Below, piece after piece: positions 12,501 to 26,029 of a stretch of DNA of 64,000 nucleotides. Below the pieces are notes generated by a model. That model saw only the letters and a list, made by a program, of their open reading frames with translations, had not been told where the DNA came from and made no database searches. Positions within the stretch are counted from its first letter, which is position 1, and each line of letters opens with the position of its first letter. Location of the stretch: positions 68,226-132,225 of the forward strand of contig CAJNYU010003162.1 of NCBI GenBank assembly GCA_905331475.1, in the 5' to 3' direction. The position numbers and the translations under genes are program-made. The stretch is from Rotaria socialis (Eukaryota; Rotifera; Eurotatoria; Philodinida; Philodinidae).

Positions 12501-13544
12501 TGTAAAAGTTAGCTTTACAACAAATGATTTTAAAAAAATGTCTATGCTTTCCATAGAACATTAGTAAATTCAGGAAAAAAGACATGCATAATATTCTTGT
12601 GAGGTGCTAGATACATTGAGTATTCCGAGTAAATATTTTATAAGTTGTCAGAAAAATCTAAGATTCAATAATATCATAGATAGAATGTTTTGGAGAATCT
12701 TTAAGTACGCATTCGTGATCTACCCATAGTGCAGTAGATTTATGTGTGTCTTACTATTAAATTAAAATGGATCTATGATGAAAAACATAAAAATACAAAC
12801 AGATTAAACTGCAAATAATTTGATTTCAGCGAGATTTTTTTATAATATATCCTGTTCCAATTTTATAATCGACTTTCAGTAACTATACGAGAATATTCTC
12901 TGATTAGTGAGAAATATTTCAAATCATGTAACGTGTACCATTCATTAGTGGTTGGTACAGTTTATTAAAAAAATTGATCATGACCACATTGTCTGAGAAC
13001 CTTGTTAATTACGAAAAAGTCTTCAAAAATAAAGCAGAAATAAGTCTATCTACCAAAAATAACCCTGTATGAATAAATTTTATATGAATGAAAATCACGC
13101 ATAGTTTTAATGATTGGCATCATATAAAACATGAAGAAGGCGTTCTTTTTTCAAGTTATACACCCTAACTTGTGTCACCAATCAGTGCATACTTCCTCAC
13201 TGTTCTTTGAAACAAGAAATAAGCATCGTTGATAGTAATCAATTTTTAATAATAGTTGTTATTTTCAGCATCGATGGATTGAATACATTTATTTCAGTCA
13301 TAGTTTTAAACTGTTTCCTTTTTGTCTTGATTACATCAAAGAATTAATGAAAAGCATTTTATTAATGAACTTGCTCTCTATTATCTTCTATGGCATCAAA
13401 TATTATAATCATGCAATTTCCTTTTCATGTTTATACATGGCATATATATAATTAAATGGAAATCGCGCTCCTTGTTTAGAAATAAAGCAGCGATGAAAAT
13501 AGCTGCAATATATTCTATTCTTTATCACTTCAGATCTACTAATC

Positions 13545-14113
13545 ATGTTATCATCAACAATGTCCTTTCTAATTTTTGCATCTTTGGTGATGATATCTTA
13601 TGGTCGAACAGTGCGTAGTTCGGATCCAATTATTCCTTTCATATTTTCACCTGTGAATACCGATGATAATAGTGTCATGGGCTCAACAAATGGTCATAAT
13701 CGATTTATACACGTTATTGAACAAATAATTAGGTAAATTTCCTTTTTTTATATTAAATATGAAAGTATTTATTTTACCCATAAATTAGATATGTTTCATC
13801 AATAAAATCAAGTGAAACTTTTATTCAAAATATTGTCAATCGTCATAAAGAACCAGCTGAGAGAATGGAAGTTCTTTCATTTTTAAACAAATGTTTTGAA
13901 CTTACCCATAAGGTTATTCAACGTGAAATCGACTATATGTTAGGCATGCCTGGAACACAAAAGAAATCTTCATATCCTCCACCGATATTTACATTAGAAG
14001 AATTAAAACAAGCTCAAAAGAAAGTTGATGAGCTACTAACTAGTATACAAAAACAAATCCAATCATTAAAAACTTGGATTCCACCAACAATGCCATTTCT
14101 TGGCTTTTTTTAA
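13545..14113 (+). CDS. Small secreted protein of unknown function
   Basis: Two exons, 13545-13732 and 13789-14113 (56-nt intron), coding for 170 residues. The N-terminus is a plausible signal peptide (Met, hydrophobic SFLIFASLVMIS, then YGRTVRS, likely cleavage near residue 21). The remainder is helical: residues about 55-105 contain HVIEQIIRYVSSIKSSETF and a HKEPAERMEVLSFLNKCFEL segment with a lone Cys. Residues about 128-155 (TLEELKQAQKKVDELLTS) form a short coiled coil. The end is hydrophobic and Pro-rich. I do not recognise the family. A start at the second Met (13560) is possible. TTATCACTTCAG just upstream could be a 5'UTR or spliced-leader acceptor. Clean splicing with frame kept supports a real gene. 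Confidence 0.7.
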
Positions 14114-14523
14114 CAGTTCTTTTCTTGAAATACATATGCATTAATCGGCAAGTATTTTTAAGAAATACTATAAATAAAACATATCTTCATGTATCGATTT
14201 CAATCAAATCTTCAGTCTTGAATAAATCGAAGGATTACATTGGTTCTTCATCTGATATTTAGTTTAAACAGACAAATGAACAAAAACAAAAGAATTCCTA
14301 ATATATTATCGTAGACTTTAACTATTCAGTAGGTAATACAAACTCAAATTTTCTCCTCAATCCGGGAGTATGCAGGTGCTATGATGTTTTAGGATATACT
14401 GGAATTATAGCACATCGTCTATGATGAAAGTTTTAGCTTCATATTATGGTGCTCGCATTAGATATTAATTAAATAAATTTATAAAACAACTAATATCTAA
14501 CCCTAGATTGCCTATGGATATTC

Positions 14524-14525
<2 letters not shown>

Positions 14526-14560
<35 letters not shown>
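14526..14560. repeat. (AT)n microsatellite
   Basis: An uninterrupted TA/AT dinucleotide run of about 35 nt. Similar shorter runs occur near 11877, 20020, 34150, 42520, 48633, 52936, 61324 and 61697. Confidence 0.95.
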
Positions 14561-14570
<10 letters not shown>

Positions 14571-16605
14571 GTTGGCTTGAAAGATCATTTGAGACTGTAG
14601 GAGTTGCCCAGATTTTCCAAGCTAAAAGCAATAAAAGTGCATTGAAGCACATCTCGCATAATTTTGTCTCTGTCACAACATTTATTTTAGATTCTTGTAT
14701 GATAAATATCTGAAAATGATAAGAAAAGAACTAGAAAAATTTCATGCGATTAGAATGCTATTTGCTCAAATCTAACATTTATGGGGTAGAATTTCAATGA
14801 AATCAACAGCTATTCAGTGTTTAATATAAAAAAATCTACTAACTTTAATGAAAAAGGAATTCACAGAAGAAATAGTCTAACTAAAATAGAATGTATTACA
14901 TTACAATTTGAATTTTTAATGACGTCTTTTTTCATTATAACGAACTTTCATTTTGCCATCAACCAAGACATCTCTCATCATAATGATTTAATCTTAAAGT
15001 AGTTAGATTACAGAGAGATATTTTGACATTATTATAGAAGTCTTATCCATTAGACGTCATGGAAATTAAAAATAGCTGAATATTTACGTTAATGATTGAA
15101 AATAGTGTGTTATTTAGATGGTATTTTTTCAAATTCTACTGAACATAGAATGTATTTGTAGATTTAAAATGAAGTAAATATCGATTATTTCGATTTCAGC
15201 TACAGCGTAGCCGTTTCATTCATGTCAACTTATTGTCTTTTTTTATTCAGCATAGACATTTATTATCTCTAAATAGTGATAAACATCTTCATTGAATTAT
15301 ATACTTCAAAATGAAGTAACCAGATTGAAATATATTTATAACAATATAGAATACACTCTACGCTTTTTTGAATCGCTTAAACCAGATGCTCTGTAGCTGA
15401 GTTAATTTTTTTTAGCTAGAAACTAGAACAGATATGTCGATCAATCGAGAATAAATATTAAAAAACTCTAACAATAGTCCTCGTGCGCAAAAAGAATAAA
15501 TTATGAAAGTAGATTAATGTTTTAGACATAGCTTCTAAAGTTCAACTCAAGCTAGCAAGGGGATTTACTTTTTGAAATGATATATTTACTCAATCACCAT
15601 TAGTATATATTGTATGTTACGGAAAACTGTTTTCAAAACTTACAAAATAAAAAATACAGCTCAAAAACTATTTGTTAAAAATCACTCAAAATAAGAATGA
15701 TCGAAATACTAAAAGAACTTCTTTTTTTATCTTACTGAATATCAACCTCTTAAACAATTTAATCATTTTGCACTATCTAAATAAAAATGAAATTTTACAT
15801 ATTATAACATCAATCGTTTGTGTAAATGCGCTCTTGATATCAATATATTTCATAGCTCAGAAAGAAGCTCTTTTGACTACAAATCATTCTATCTTTTTTT
15901 ATTTGTCAATATTTTCTACAGTATAAAAAGAAAATACCAGCTTATAAAAAGTTTGCAAATATATCATTTAAACTTCTGATTAATTAAAAGCAGCATTTCC
16001 ATTCAGGAAAGAAGATCTCATAGAATTTCTTTTCTAATATGGATCATTAACAATTCTTCGAAAATACAAATCTTCTAATCTTAATTTTTTCATCAAATTT
16101 TATCCTCACATTTTTCAAACAGTTAAATTTGACTGTTATTTTATCTAAAGTTATTTGTATCGATTCATGGAAATTTTTCAAACTAAGTTAATAAGATAAC
16201 TGACTAGAGTAAGACCTTCCTATTGTGAACACTATCGGGACCGTTCCAAAATGTTCAATTTATTAGGGAGTTGAAGTATAATTTGCTTTAAAACGAAGAA
16301 ACGGTTCCAATATATATACTGCTACACTATCACTAAACAAAGGGTCTACGAAAATTGGTCGAATGAAAATTGGTCGAAAATTTTGTGGTTGAAGAACAAA
16401 GCCTTTTTTTTCTTAAAGCAGCCCGAACTTTGTAGTGTAAAGCTGAAACTAGCACTAATTGCATTATCATGTTAATATTAGAGGAAAATAGCGATTCGGA
16501 CAAATAAATTAGGTATGCATAATAAACGAAAAGTCGTTTAGAACTTACGAAGAACACTTTCTAATTATTTTAGCAACATTGCCTGTTTTGGGAACACGGT
16601 GACCA

Positions 16606-16631
16606 CCACACCCACACCCACACCCACACCC
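16606..16631. repeat. Interstitial (CCACAC)n tract, telomere-like
   Basis: Four and a third tandem copies of CCACAC; on the minus strand this is (TGTGGG)n up to rotation. The unit matches the telomere repeat I recall as reported for the bdelloid Adineta. Four copies are too few to be a telomere, so it is an interstitial tract or a plain microsatellite. Confidence 0.8.
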
Positions 16632-19600
16632 TCAGACTATCTTATAACTATAGTGTATATATACATTTATTATGGTGAATTAAAAACAATGATTTCCTTG
16701 CATGGCGCACAGCATTGATCGTGCATTGTCAGCAAAAAACAACTGAATGTTGAACTTTGCATTTAATTCCTTGTGACAAAAACCCACATTTAAGAAATGT
16801 TTCTAAAATTTTTAATTTCCATATTATTCAAAAGATTGTACAACTGTAACTACTCGTTAAAAAGGATTATTATCAATTAAGAGAAAAATTGAAGCACATG
16901 TTTTTTTATAAGTTTTGTCTGATATTGGGCTATTGGTAGATTCAGCAGTAAGCAGATTGAATCCCTGATAAATAATGGACTAGCGAACAAAGTATTCTTA
17001 AGATTTTCTGGTATCTTTGAACGGATTATATTTTTAGATACTCTTATTTGTTTAGCATAACTTGAAATTTTGTTTTTCGTCCCTCGTTATTCTATTTTCC
17101 ATTCAGTTACATTCGCAAAGCACATCATTTATTTCTGCCTCGCTAGAGTAGCTGCTTTCGTTATTTCTTGTGTTTTTCACAATTCAGGTACTTTTTTTCA
17201 TATGTTCTCGGCGTAGGATATCTCAGGTCAATATTCATGTCTATTTTGATCCGATTAGTCCAGGCATTATACCAAGGGAATCTAGTGTGAAGTTCGTCTA
17301 ATCGGTTGGACAATCATGGCAGATTTTTCTAAAATAGATAAGTTTTTTAGGCACTTTTTGTACCAGTTTAGGTTTTTCTTTAGAATGAGAAGATCTTGGA
17401 GGAAAAGTAAATAGTGCAATCAACGGAGTTCGTCAATATCTATCTTGATCTAACACTTGGGCTACTCTCGGCCTACGATACTCAACATAAACATTCAGTC
17501 GATCTATCCATATCATTCACATATTGAAACGACCGATACTATATTTCATATAGCTGTTTTATCAGTAGCTCTGTTGGAAATGCTACCGATAGTAAAGGGT
17601 TATAGATTTATTGATAAATCATAAAAAAAAATTAATCCGATTGTTGAGACCGAATGAATGAAATTCTGACAGAATATTTACTCGTGCTATGCATGTATGT
17701 CTAGTAAATATAAATTTGCGAACGTGTTGTTTTTATGTATCACTCAAATAGTTATAGGCAACTTATTCAGATCGTGCCAATCGATATTTATCAAAGTATC
17801 ATTCAAATAATTCAATATCTGCCAAAAATAAACTATTTTAAATTGAGCTAGTTCTCATTTACAAGATATTGTCGATCATTTCTTACATTGACATTTTTTA
17901 CCAAGTTATTATACTTCGGATATTGATTGTCTTTATTCTATAAGTGAACAATCATTACTTTTTATTTCTCTATATAAGTTTTCATGATCTGATCATTTCA
18001 CTTATTGAAAATATTCTAACGGATGAAGTCAGAAAGACTGCTTTTTCTTCTTTAGAAAGTCGTATAATTTGGCTCTTAAGAGTATTACTTGCCTCACTAT
18101 TCTCCAATAATGTATAGAGAAATCCTTGGATACAATTTGATTGAGAATCGACTAATTCATCGTTTAAAATAAGACTGACAGCTATGCAACAAGAATTGAT
18201 TGAAATATAAATAAAGCATTAAAAGATCCGTTTATTTTTCCGCATTCGGTATGGGCACATATTATTTCGCGAATTTCTCTAGTTTTTATCTTGGGATTGA
18301 TCTTAAATTTTGTTAAATATATATCTATACGCTCAGAGCTAATAATATTCTGTCTACAAAAGTCGTAGTCTCACAAATAAAAAGAAATGAATCTGTAAAT
18401 GAAAAATAACGCTATGGTTTAGTAGCTAATTATTTTAGTAAATGGAATATACATAAACTCGTGGGAACCCGTAGTGGTTAATCGATTCTTCAAGCTGCTA
18501 CCAAAAGCAATTATTTAACTCTTCTACCACATATCAAAGGCTATTTTTGGATATACTCCACTTATCAGGAGATCAAATAGTTTTTGTCAGAAAGAACTAT
18601 GACTGAGCTAAACATTTGTTATTACATATATTTTTCGAGAATCAGTTTAAAAAGCAGGAAAATCAAAAGTTCTAACACCACTCAAACAAGTCTTTCAAGT
18701 TTTTTCATCGTCAAACGTTTCTATTTCTCAATTACTCTAAACAAAATCGGCTAGCTTTTTTCTAAACACAACACCAAAATATAAAACATCAAAAGCTCTA
18801 TCGAAATAAACTTTCATGAAAACTTTCAGACCAGTTATTTAATCATACAAAGTTGCAAAAGAAAATTTTTGTAGAATCAAGCTTTTTCGAAAGACAGATC
18901 CATTTTGAAGGAAGTTAACTAAAAATCTTCAGAATTCATGCACCAAATAAGGTTTTTATGTATCTTACAGTGAACATATACTAGATCATAGAAACTCAGT
19001 AGGACAAAATCATATAAAAATATCTTCATTGTGCCGAGACGTTCTAGTAATAGGAATGCAAGATTTATGAAATCTATTCTAGAAAAATCTATACCAGCTG
19101 TAAAAAAAAAGCATTAACTCAATTTGTAAGACACCACTAGAAAGCGTGCGATTTATCATCGAAAACTCATTACTTAATACACTTTTTAATCACGTTTCTT
19201 ATATGAGAGAAATTATAGAACAGAAAAAGGTCTCGCATGCTGCCAAACTTACATGACTTGCTTCAATGATGTTGAAGTACTGTTTGCTTTTCCTGTTTCT
19301 TAGATTCATTGTGAAAAATTATCTGTGATAGAAAATTTGTCGCGTAGAAATTATTATTTCCAACAAAAAATATTGTACATGGAAATATGTTACGTTCTTT
19401 AGAGAGAGAATAACGTTCAAATGTGTCGGAAGACTTTCGCAGCACACTTTATGACATAGTGAGATGATATTTTAAGCACGCCAACTATAGAAAATAAGAT
19501 GACGTGCTGCGAAAAACTTCAACTCTGTGTGATCAAAACCATCTTTACAACATTAAAAATGCATGAAATCAATTCGATATACGATTAGTTTTGCGCGCCA

Positions 19601-20096
19601 TTGTAAAGTCCAGTTACAAATTCATCGTGTAAGAACAAGTTTTAGTACTGGAGAAAGGTTCTCTAGACGTGATCCATGAATGGCTTCATATTATATAATT
19701 ATAGCGATAGTTCCACTTTATAATTGTATAATGAAATATTTCTGTCTCGCATAAAAGTTGAGAATAAATAGTTTTGTAGAAAATGAAATTTTTCATACAA
19801 AACGATGAGATCAAAGCGTAATATTAAAACATACTAAAACTATCATGTATTCCTCAAGACCTATTGAAAGTATTTTATTTGAATTACATTCAAGTAAAAG
19901 ATTGAACAAGATAAATGTTACTTGAGCTTTTAATATCAATCTTCAGTTATGTGTTAAATTATCCTTGGACTGAAATAAAACAAAAAAAATTGAAAGAAAA
20001 ACAAAACACTTAATATCTATATCTATATATATATATAAGTTGATACAAGTGAAAAATATAAATCTGTATGTCAGAAGACAAATTGAATCCTAAACA

Positions 20097-21066
20097 TCAT
20101 TTATAAGAATTTTGAATACGTGAAGATTTTGATATTTGATCAGTTTTTGCTTTATATCTTATTGTCAAAACCACAGCGACTATAATAATAATAATTATTA
20201 TTATGAGTGTCGTAAGAACAGTACCAACAGCGATTACACGGCGTTTTCGTCTTCGATAAAGAATAACTTGCGCTTGTGCTTGTACTTGTGGTTGGATTTT
20301 ATTGAAATCCTATTTAAAACAAAATCATAACTAATTTCTTTTTAACATGAAAACGATATAGCAAACTTGTAGTTTGACTGTTGTTTCAAGTTTATCAGCT
20401 CGAGCAAGTAAATCGTCAAGTGTAGCATCATTATTACTAATTGTTTCATCAATAGGATCTATTAGAACATCGGATGACGACGACTCTCCAATATAATTTT
20501 CTTTTTGATATTCCTTTGATGTTGGATCACTCTAAATAATTAAACATACTGAATTATTTATTTAAACAGAATAGTAGACAGGCATTTACAAGAATACTTA
20601 ATTGAGATGTATTATTTGTTAATCGATCTCGTAATACTGAGTCTTTCATATTAGTGGATGTTGATTCTGATGATGTTTTAGAAATTACTAATAATTGTTT
20701 ATCTTTTGTACTTTTTCGTTTCCAACGTTCCTTTAGAAAAAGATCATTTTTTAGGGTCATAATAAACTTAAACGTACTGATCCGTTTCGAGTGGAAAGTT
20801 TGAAAGATCGTTTTTGATATCTAATTTTTCTATAATTTTCTTTATCAGCCATATATTTATTTTGTGTGCATAAATCACATTCATCGTCACTTTCGTCTTT
20901 AGTCTTTTTTGTTACATGAATTATTCGATAAGAAGTATTTTGTCGAATTGATGATTTCTTCTGTAAAATATTTGGTTTACACTTTAATATGAAAATATAT
21001 TTTTCGTGTATGTTACACAATCAAGATTCTTCTTACTTCATAAGTTGTGTCTGTTAATGTATTCAT
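20097..21066 (-). CDS. Unrecognised protein with a C-terminal membrane anchor
   Basis: Five minus-strand exons: 21037-21066, 20778-20960, 20590-20730, 20367-20531, 20097-20309. All junctions are GT-AG and the frame is kept throughout; 243 residues. The first exon codes only ten residues, and the second intron is just 47 nt. The N-terminal 170 residues are polar and charged, with a C-x2-C pair in DDECDLCTQ and a Lys/Arg-rich middle. Residues about 150-180 (DATLDDLLARADKLETTVKL) look helical and vaguely resemble a SNARE or coiled-coil stretch. They are followed by a basic ILYRRRKRR patch and one long hydrophobic helix (VLTTLIIIIIIIVAVVLTI), then about 20 polar residues. It is probably a single-pass, tail-anchored membrane protein facing the cytosol. 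SNARE membership is only a guess: the central Arg/Gln layer cannot be placed. Confidence 0.72.
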
Positions 21067-22363
21067 TTTGTGTTGTTCACATAAGATTCATTCAATAGTC
21101 GTGTTTCGAAAGATTTCACGTGAAAAACTTCTGTCAATGAAGAACGAAAGACTCATAAAAAACTATTTCTATTTCTCTTTCTATGCTCTCGATGTCGTCT
21201 AAGCTACTACGTTCTCGTTCTCCTTTTTCTCTAATACTCTAACTCACAGCGTACTCATCGATGTGTATACGCCGAAAGGAAACGAGGGACCAAGAGACAT
21301 GAGTATGAAAACGATGATGAGAGTTGTTGTTATTGCTATTCTTTCTGATTGAATACCTCTCAATCAGTAATTTTATTTTAGGCATTGTTTAGCACAAAAG
21401 AGACCGGTGTTGTTCATAAATATAGTAAAGTAATAGAAAATGAATAAAAAGTCGAGAAAAAAATAGAATAATGATTGTTGACGATTGATCAATGGTCTAA
21501 TAACAAATGAACTTTCTATGGTTAATTAGGCAATGATAGGTAAGAATTTTCAATGTTTGATATATATAGGTATTATGTGTACTTTATCTTGTTTTTGTTT
21601 TTCCATTATCAAATTATAAACAAAAGATGAACTTAATGATTGGCACAAATATGTTAAAGTTGATTTAGAACGAAATGTCTCGTAAGATTTTTTTGTCTAA
21701 TTTCAAATAGAAAAGAAAATTTTGATTAACATCTATATGGAAAACAAAAAATGCATTAATATACGTTCATGATACTAAAGAAAACCTACATGAAAGCAAT
21801 CCCTTAGAAAAGTACTTGATTGTAGAAGAAGAGATATTTCATGTGTAGATTTCTATTCGTTGAGACTGTCCTTTATTAGAATTCTTTAAAAATATGAGTT
21901 TTTTTTTTCTTTTGTATAACACGTTAACATAGTTCGTCGTTTTTTCTCTAAAAAATATGATTCATTCAACGTTTATTATGAAGTATATTTTGATGATTTG
22001 TTTTGGCATGCATTTAATGTAATATCTAAAAATATAGCAATCCATATCTAAAATATATCAATATTGCCTAACTTAATACAGTAGTATCTATTCTGGTGAA
22101 AGGATGCCTTTAAAAAAATTGTTGAATCTTATTTTGTAATTCAACATCTTTTAAATCCATTAAATATCTGAATGAAAAAATGTTCTGTCTTTTAATTCAA
22201 TATATTATCACTTTTAACAAATGACTATCAATGAATTTATCGACCTGTCTAATTAATTTGAACGTAATCTATAATTGATAAGTATTTATCAATTAATTGA
22301 AAGAGTATATATGAACTGGGAATGACGATAAGTGATAAGAAAAAAGTTAGCTTAACAAATATC

Positions 22364-22427
22364 TTGGGTCGAGTGTGGGTGTGAAGAGAGATAAGAACAC
22401 CCATACCCACACTCCGCATCCTCAAGA
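22364..22427. repeat. Short inverted repeat with TGTGGG words
   Basis: CGAGTGTGGGTGTG is followed after about 20 nt by its imperfect reverse complement CACCCATACCCACACTCCG. The words resemble the telomere-like unit seen at 16606, but the arrangement is a hairpin, not a tandem array. Confidence 0.6.
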
Positions 22428-25366
22428 TTTTTTTCTATTACTTTAATAATTAATTGTATATAACTTTGTGTTGTTAGGTAGTGTTACTTAATAAATTAGG
22501 TATAAATAAATTTTAAAATTAGATATAAATTCATCGTGTATTAGATATAAATTTATTTTAAAATTAGATATAGATTGCTATATTTTTAGATATTGGTTTA
22601 TATTTACTCCATTTGTTTTCATTTAAAATGGATAAAAGTTTGCAATTAGTATGTTATTTTAAATTCACAAAACAAATTCATCTATTGAATATATTAATTA
22701 TTTGTCGAGCACAGCTCGTATTTTACAAGGACAAATGATAGCATTTCCGGTTAATTTAACCCACTCTATAAAAATTTTCTTTGCCTTACTAAAACGATTT
22801 TGAATTCATGAAAAAGAAATAACAAAAGAGTGAGATATAATCTATGGAAGCTTCATTCTTCGATGATAAAAAGGCTAAGAAAAATATAAGTAATCAATGA
22901 ATGTCAGTCTTGATAGAAATATATCCGGTTTTTTTCTTATAATTATTCTGTGATGACTTAATGCTACTCATTCATCATAGGATGAAGCAACTTGATTTAA
23001 ATTAGCTGATGGCATATAAAACTTTCTCTGGAAGCATAAATAATTTATTTAGATAGTTTTTATTGACAATGATTTGAAATTATATTTGTCTTAGACGACG
23101 CACCATAGACTTATTCTACGGAAGTGTTCATCAAAAATTATTGGTTCACATTTGAGAAAACATTTATGAGAGCTAAATGTCAATCCAGATCGAAATGAAA
23201 ACTCAGTTGAAAGACTGAAATCCAATGTGTCATTTTATTTTGAATAAAATAATTTCATAAATTTTTATAATCTAAATCAAAATATGTTGTGTATTATTGA
23301 CTTAATACATAGAAAAACGAGATTTAATTTATATATGGTTCATTTCAACATGGTTCTAGTAAAGATTTTGAATATTGTGTTTTTTCTGAAAAGAGAAAAG
23401 CAAATCTATATTAAAGACAATGAAAACAACTATAAGTCACATAACATCAATCATAATTATGAAAAACAATTCAAAGCCAATAAAAACAATTGAAAACAGA
23501 CCAAATCTACAAAGGAAACACCATCATTCAACTTAAAATTGCATTTTATGATAATTCGAACGCACACTGAATCCTCTCTTATTTACACAGTAATATATTC
23601 AACAAAATGATTACAAATATTTCATTTGTCTAACGACAGTATGCTCAATTATCGACAATTATGCGTATTCATTCATTTCCTTAGAGTCCTACAAAATTTT
23701 ATAGATTTTTCAACTTATGAACGGCGGTTATTGTTGAACGATATAATGATACAGAAAAATGAAAAACAAAATTCTATTATTGAAATTGAAATTTTATTCT
23801 CCTATTTTTAATTTATAATAGAATTAAAAAAATAATTTTATTTTTAGTATTAACACAAATCTAAAGTATCATTTGACAGATCTCTTTCCTACCAAGAATT
23901 AACTTATCTTCTAAAAGATCACTCAGAGATGCTCAGCATTTTGTTTTTCAAAAATGTTAACTTGATAATGTTAACGAAACAGGAGAAGAGTTTTCCCCAT
24001 GGTTTAAATCATCAACGATAAAAGCACAACAATACTTATCATTGTTAAGAGACTTATCGCACACTTTGCATCGAAATAATTTCGTTCGCTGGCTTGTACT
24101 AAAAAAGATTATTGCAATTGGTGTTTTCTTATTTCTCTGTAACACGACATTTTATGAAAAGCTTAAGAAAAAATCGTGTATTCGATGTGTTTTATTGAAA
24201 ACTCATTGACTTTTTTTAGATGTTGGGTAAATGATTCAGTAAGAAAATAAAGCATGAAATAAGAATTTTTTGATCTTAAGGATTTTTTTGCATCTAAAGC
24301 CATCGCTGTAACACAATTATTATCACAATAAAGCTTTGATAGCTCTCGCTTCTTTTTCGATTGCTTATGGTTTTCTTAAGGTTTAAAGAAAACTTTCTAG
24401 ATGTAAAGAGTCTGATTTTTTTCAATCTTGTTATAATTTTTAATCAATGGAAGGAATTATCTAACTATTAATCATTCATCAAAGTGGTATGTTGTTCAAA
24501 ACTAAGATTTAGTGTCATTGACAAGCGTCGAAAAGGATTTATTTCAATTAATTTTGTTTGTTGCATTTTGATCATTTGGTCGGATTTTCGACGCATGTTG
24601 TTGTTTTCATTTTTCTATGAATAAGCATTTGTGAGAAAAGCAATTTGATAATTAATTTATAAATCTATATGTAATGTCTATGAAAAAGTTCTTTTAGAAT
24701 TTTTCTAGTCTGAATGAGTTTTATGCTTAGCGTGTTCTCATTCAACTGATCCAAAGCATAATTTTATTGCTAAGATTAACTTCATGTGTAGTACGTGCAA
24801 TGAAATTACACGTTTACATGTAAATTCATAAATTGATAACCCATCTATGTAGAAATATCTAGTAAACATGGATATTTCTAGAAACAACAATATGACTATT
24901 CTCAAGTTATACGACGAAATGTTATCTCGTCGTTTTATTGCCGTCTAAAGTTGATAAACAATTCATTGTTGAATTACAGTTCTGTAACAATCTATCACAT
25001 TCTGGATCGAAACTATCAAAAGATTGCCTTTTAAGTTTATTATAAACAATTTCATTCCTTGTTTTATCAATCAGTACTTATTATATACGTATGCATAAAT
25101 ATTTCATGATTTAGCGCGCAATACGCGTTTTCTTAGTACGAGTTAAACAATTCTCATTTTGATTATATAATCCACAGAATATGTATCTTCAACTTTAACT
25201 AAACCAAAGATCAACGGAAATCGTCTTAATTTTAGTTTTTATCTTATACTTCAAATTTTCGATCAATTATTAAATTCGAATAATAGAAATATAAACTTGA
25301 AATACAACCGTTATTTTATTAAATCTGATTCGAGAATAGAGATTTTCTGTGATACTCATATAAGAT

Positions 25367-26029
25367 GTTTACTTGCGTTACATAAATTTCGGCCAACGAA
25401 AATTCTCCGGACTTTCGGACCAATTTTATACAAATTCATTAAACTCTGAGAAAAAAACGAATTTTTTTGAAAATTGGTTTCTAGATTTTTTAGTGCCGAG
25501 CGAAGCGTCGTAGTGCCGAGCAAAGCGACGTAGTACTGAGCGAAGTAATATAGTGTTTAAAACAGCACTTCTATTATGATAGAACATAGTATGGCGTTTT
25601 AAGATGCATATCGTTTATCCACAACAAGCACGAACGAATCTAGTGTAATCTCAATATTGACTTAAGGATGCACATTTTTTAGTTTTATTTTAGATGTAGA
25701 ATTCACTATTGCTGGTATATTTTTCGAAATTTGTTGAGATGTATATTAGGTATAAATTCGCTTTTTTTATTTCAACTAGTTTTTCTTCTATGGAATGAAA
25801 AACGCCGCTTCGCTCGGCACTACGTCGCTTCACTGGGCACTACGCCGCTTCGCTCGGCGCTACGTCGCTTCACTGGGCACTACGCCGCTTCGCTCGGCAC
25901 TAAAAAATCTAGAAACCAATTTTCAAAAAATTTACGCTCTTTTTCAGGGTTAAATGATTTTGTATAAAATTGGTCCGAAAGTCAGGCCCGAAAATTCCGT
26001 GGGCCGAAATTCCGGTCTCCCGTTTACTT
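25367..26029. mobile_element. 647-bp foldback element with 8-bp duplications and 20-bp tandem repeats
   Basis: The element spans 25375-26021 and is bounded by the identical 8-mer GTTTACTT at 25367-25374 and 26022-26029. The arms (25375-25490 and 25903-26021) are imperfect inverted repeats, sharing AATTTCGGCC, CTTTCGGACCAATTTTATAC and GAAAATTGGTTTCTAGATTT. Inside each arm lies a 20-bp tandem repeat: three units at 25491-25550 (TAGTGCCGAGCGAAGCGTCG type) and five units at 25803-25902 in the opposite orientation, the latter alternating two variants (A-B-A-B-A). No transposase frame. An 8-bp duplication is typical of hAT-type elements; calling it a non-autonomous hAT relative is inference. Confidence 0.88.

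Larger units (their letters stand above)
6868..13544. other. Long gene-poor region with repeats and an assembly gap
   Basis: About 6.7 kb with no convincing exon on either strand. It holds the GPD1 3'UTR (to about 7080), an N gap (7630-7655), a less AT-rich patch (about 7640-8600) that reads like a decayed repeat, and two strong inverted repeats listed separately. From about 9600 to 13500 I see only AT-rich sequence with short chance frames. Confidence 0.5.
14114..20096. other. Long gene-poor region
   Basis: About 6 kb of AT-rich sequence with no convincing exon. It contains an (AT)n microsatellite (14526-14560), a (CCACAC)n tract (16606-16631), a short direct repeat of GAAAATTGGTCGA (about 16350-16378), and two loosely similar CTCGGC-TACGATA stretches (about 17205 and 17465) that may be remnants of a decayed element. 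Short open frames here look like chance. Confidence 0.5.

Noticed and set aside
25731..25967. Open frame of 78 codons across the foldback element's right array
   Set aside because: The translation is only the 20-bp tandem repeat and inverted arm; not a transposase.
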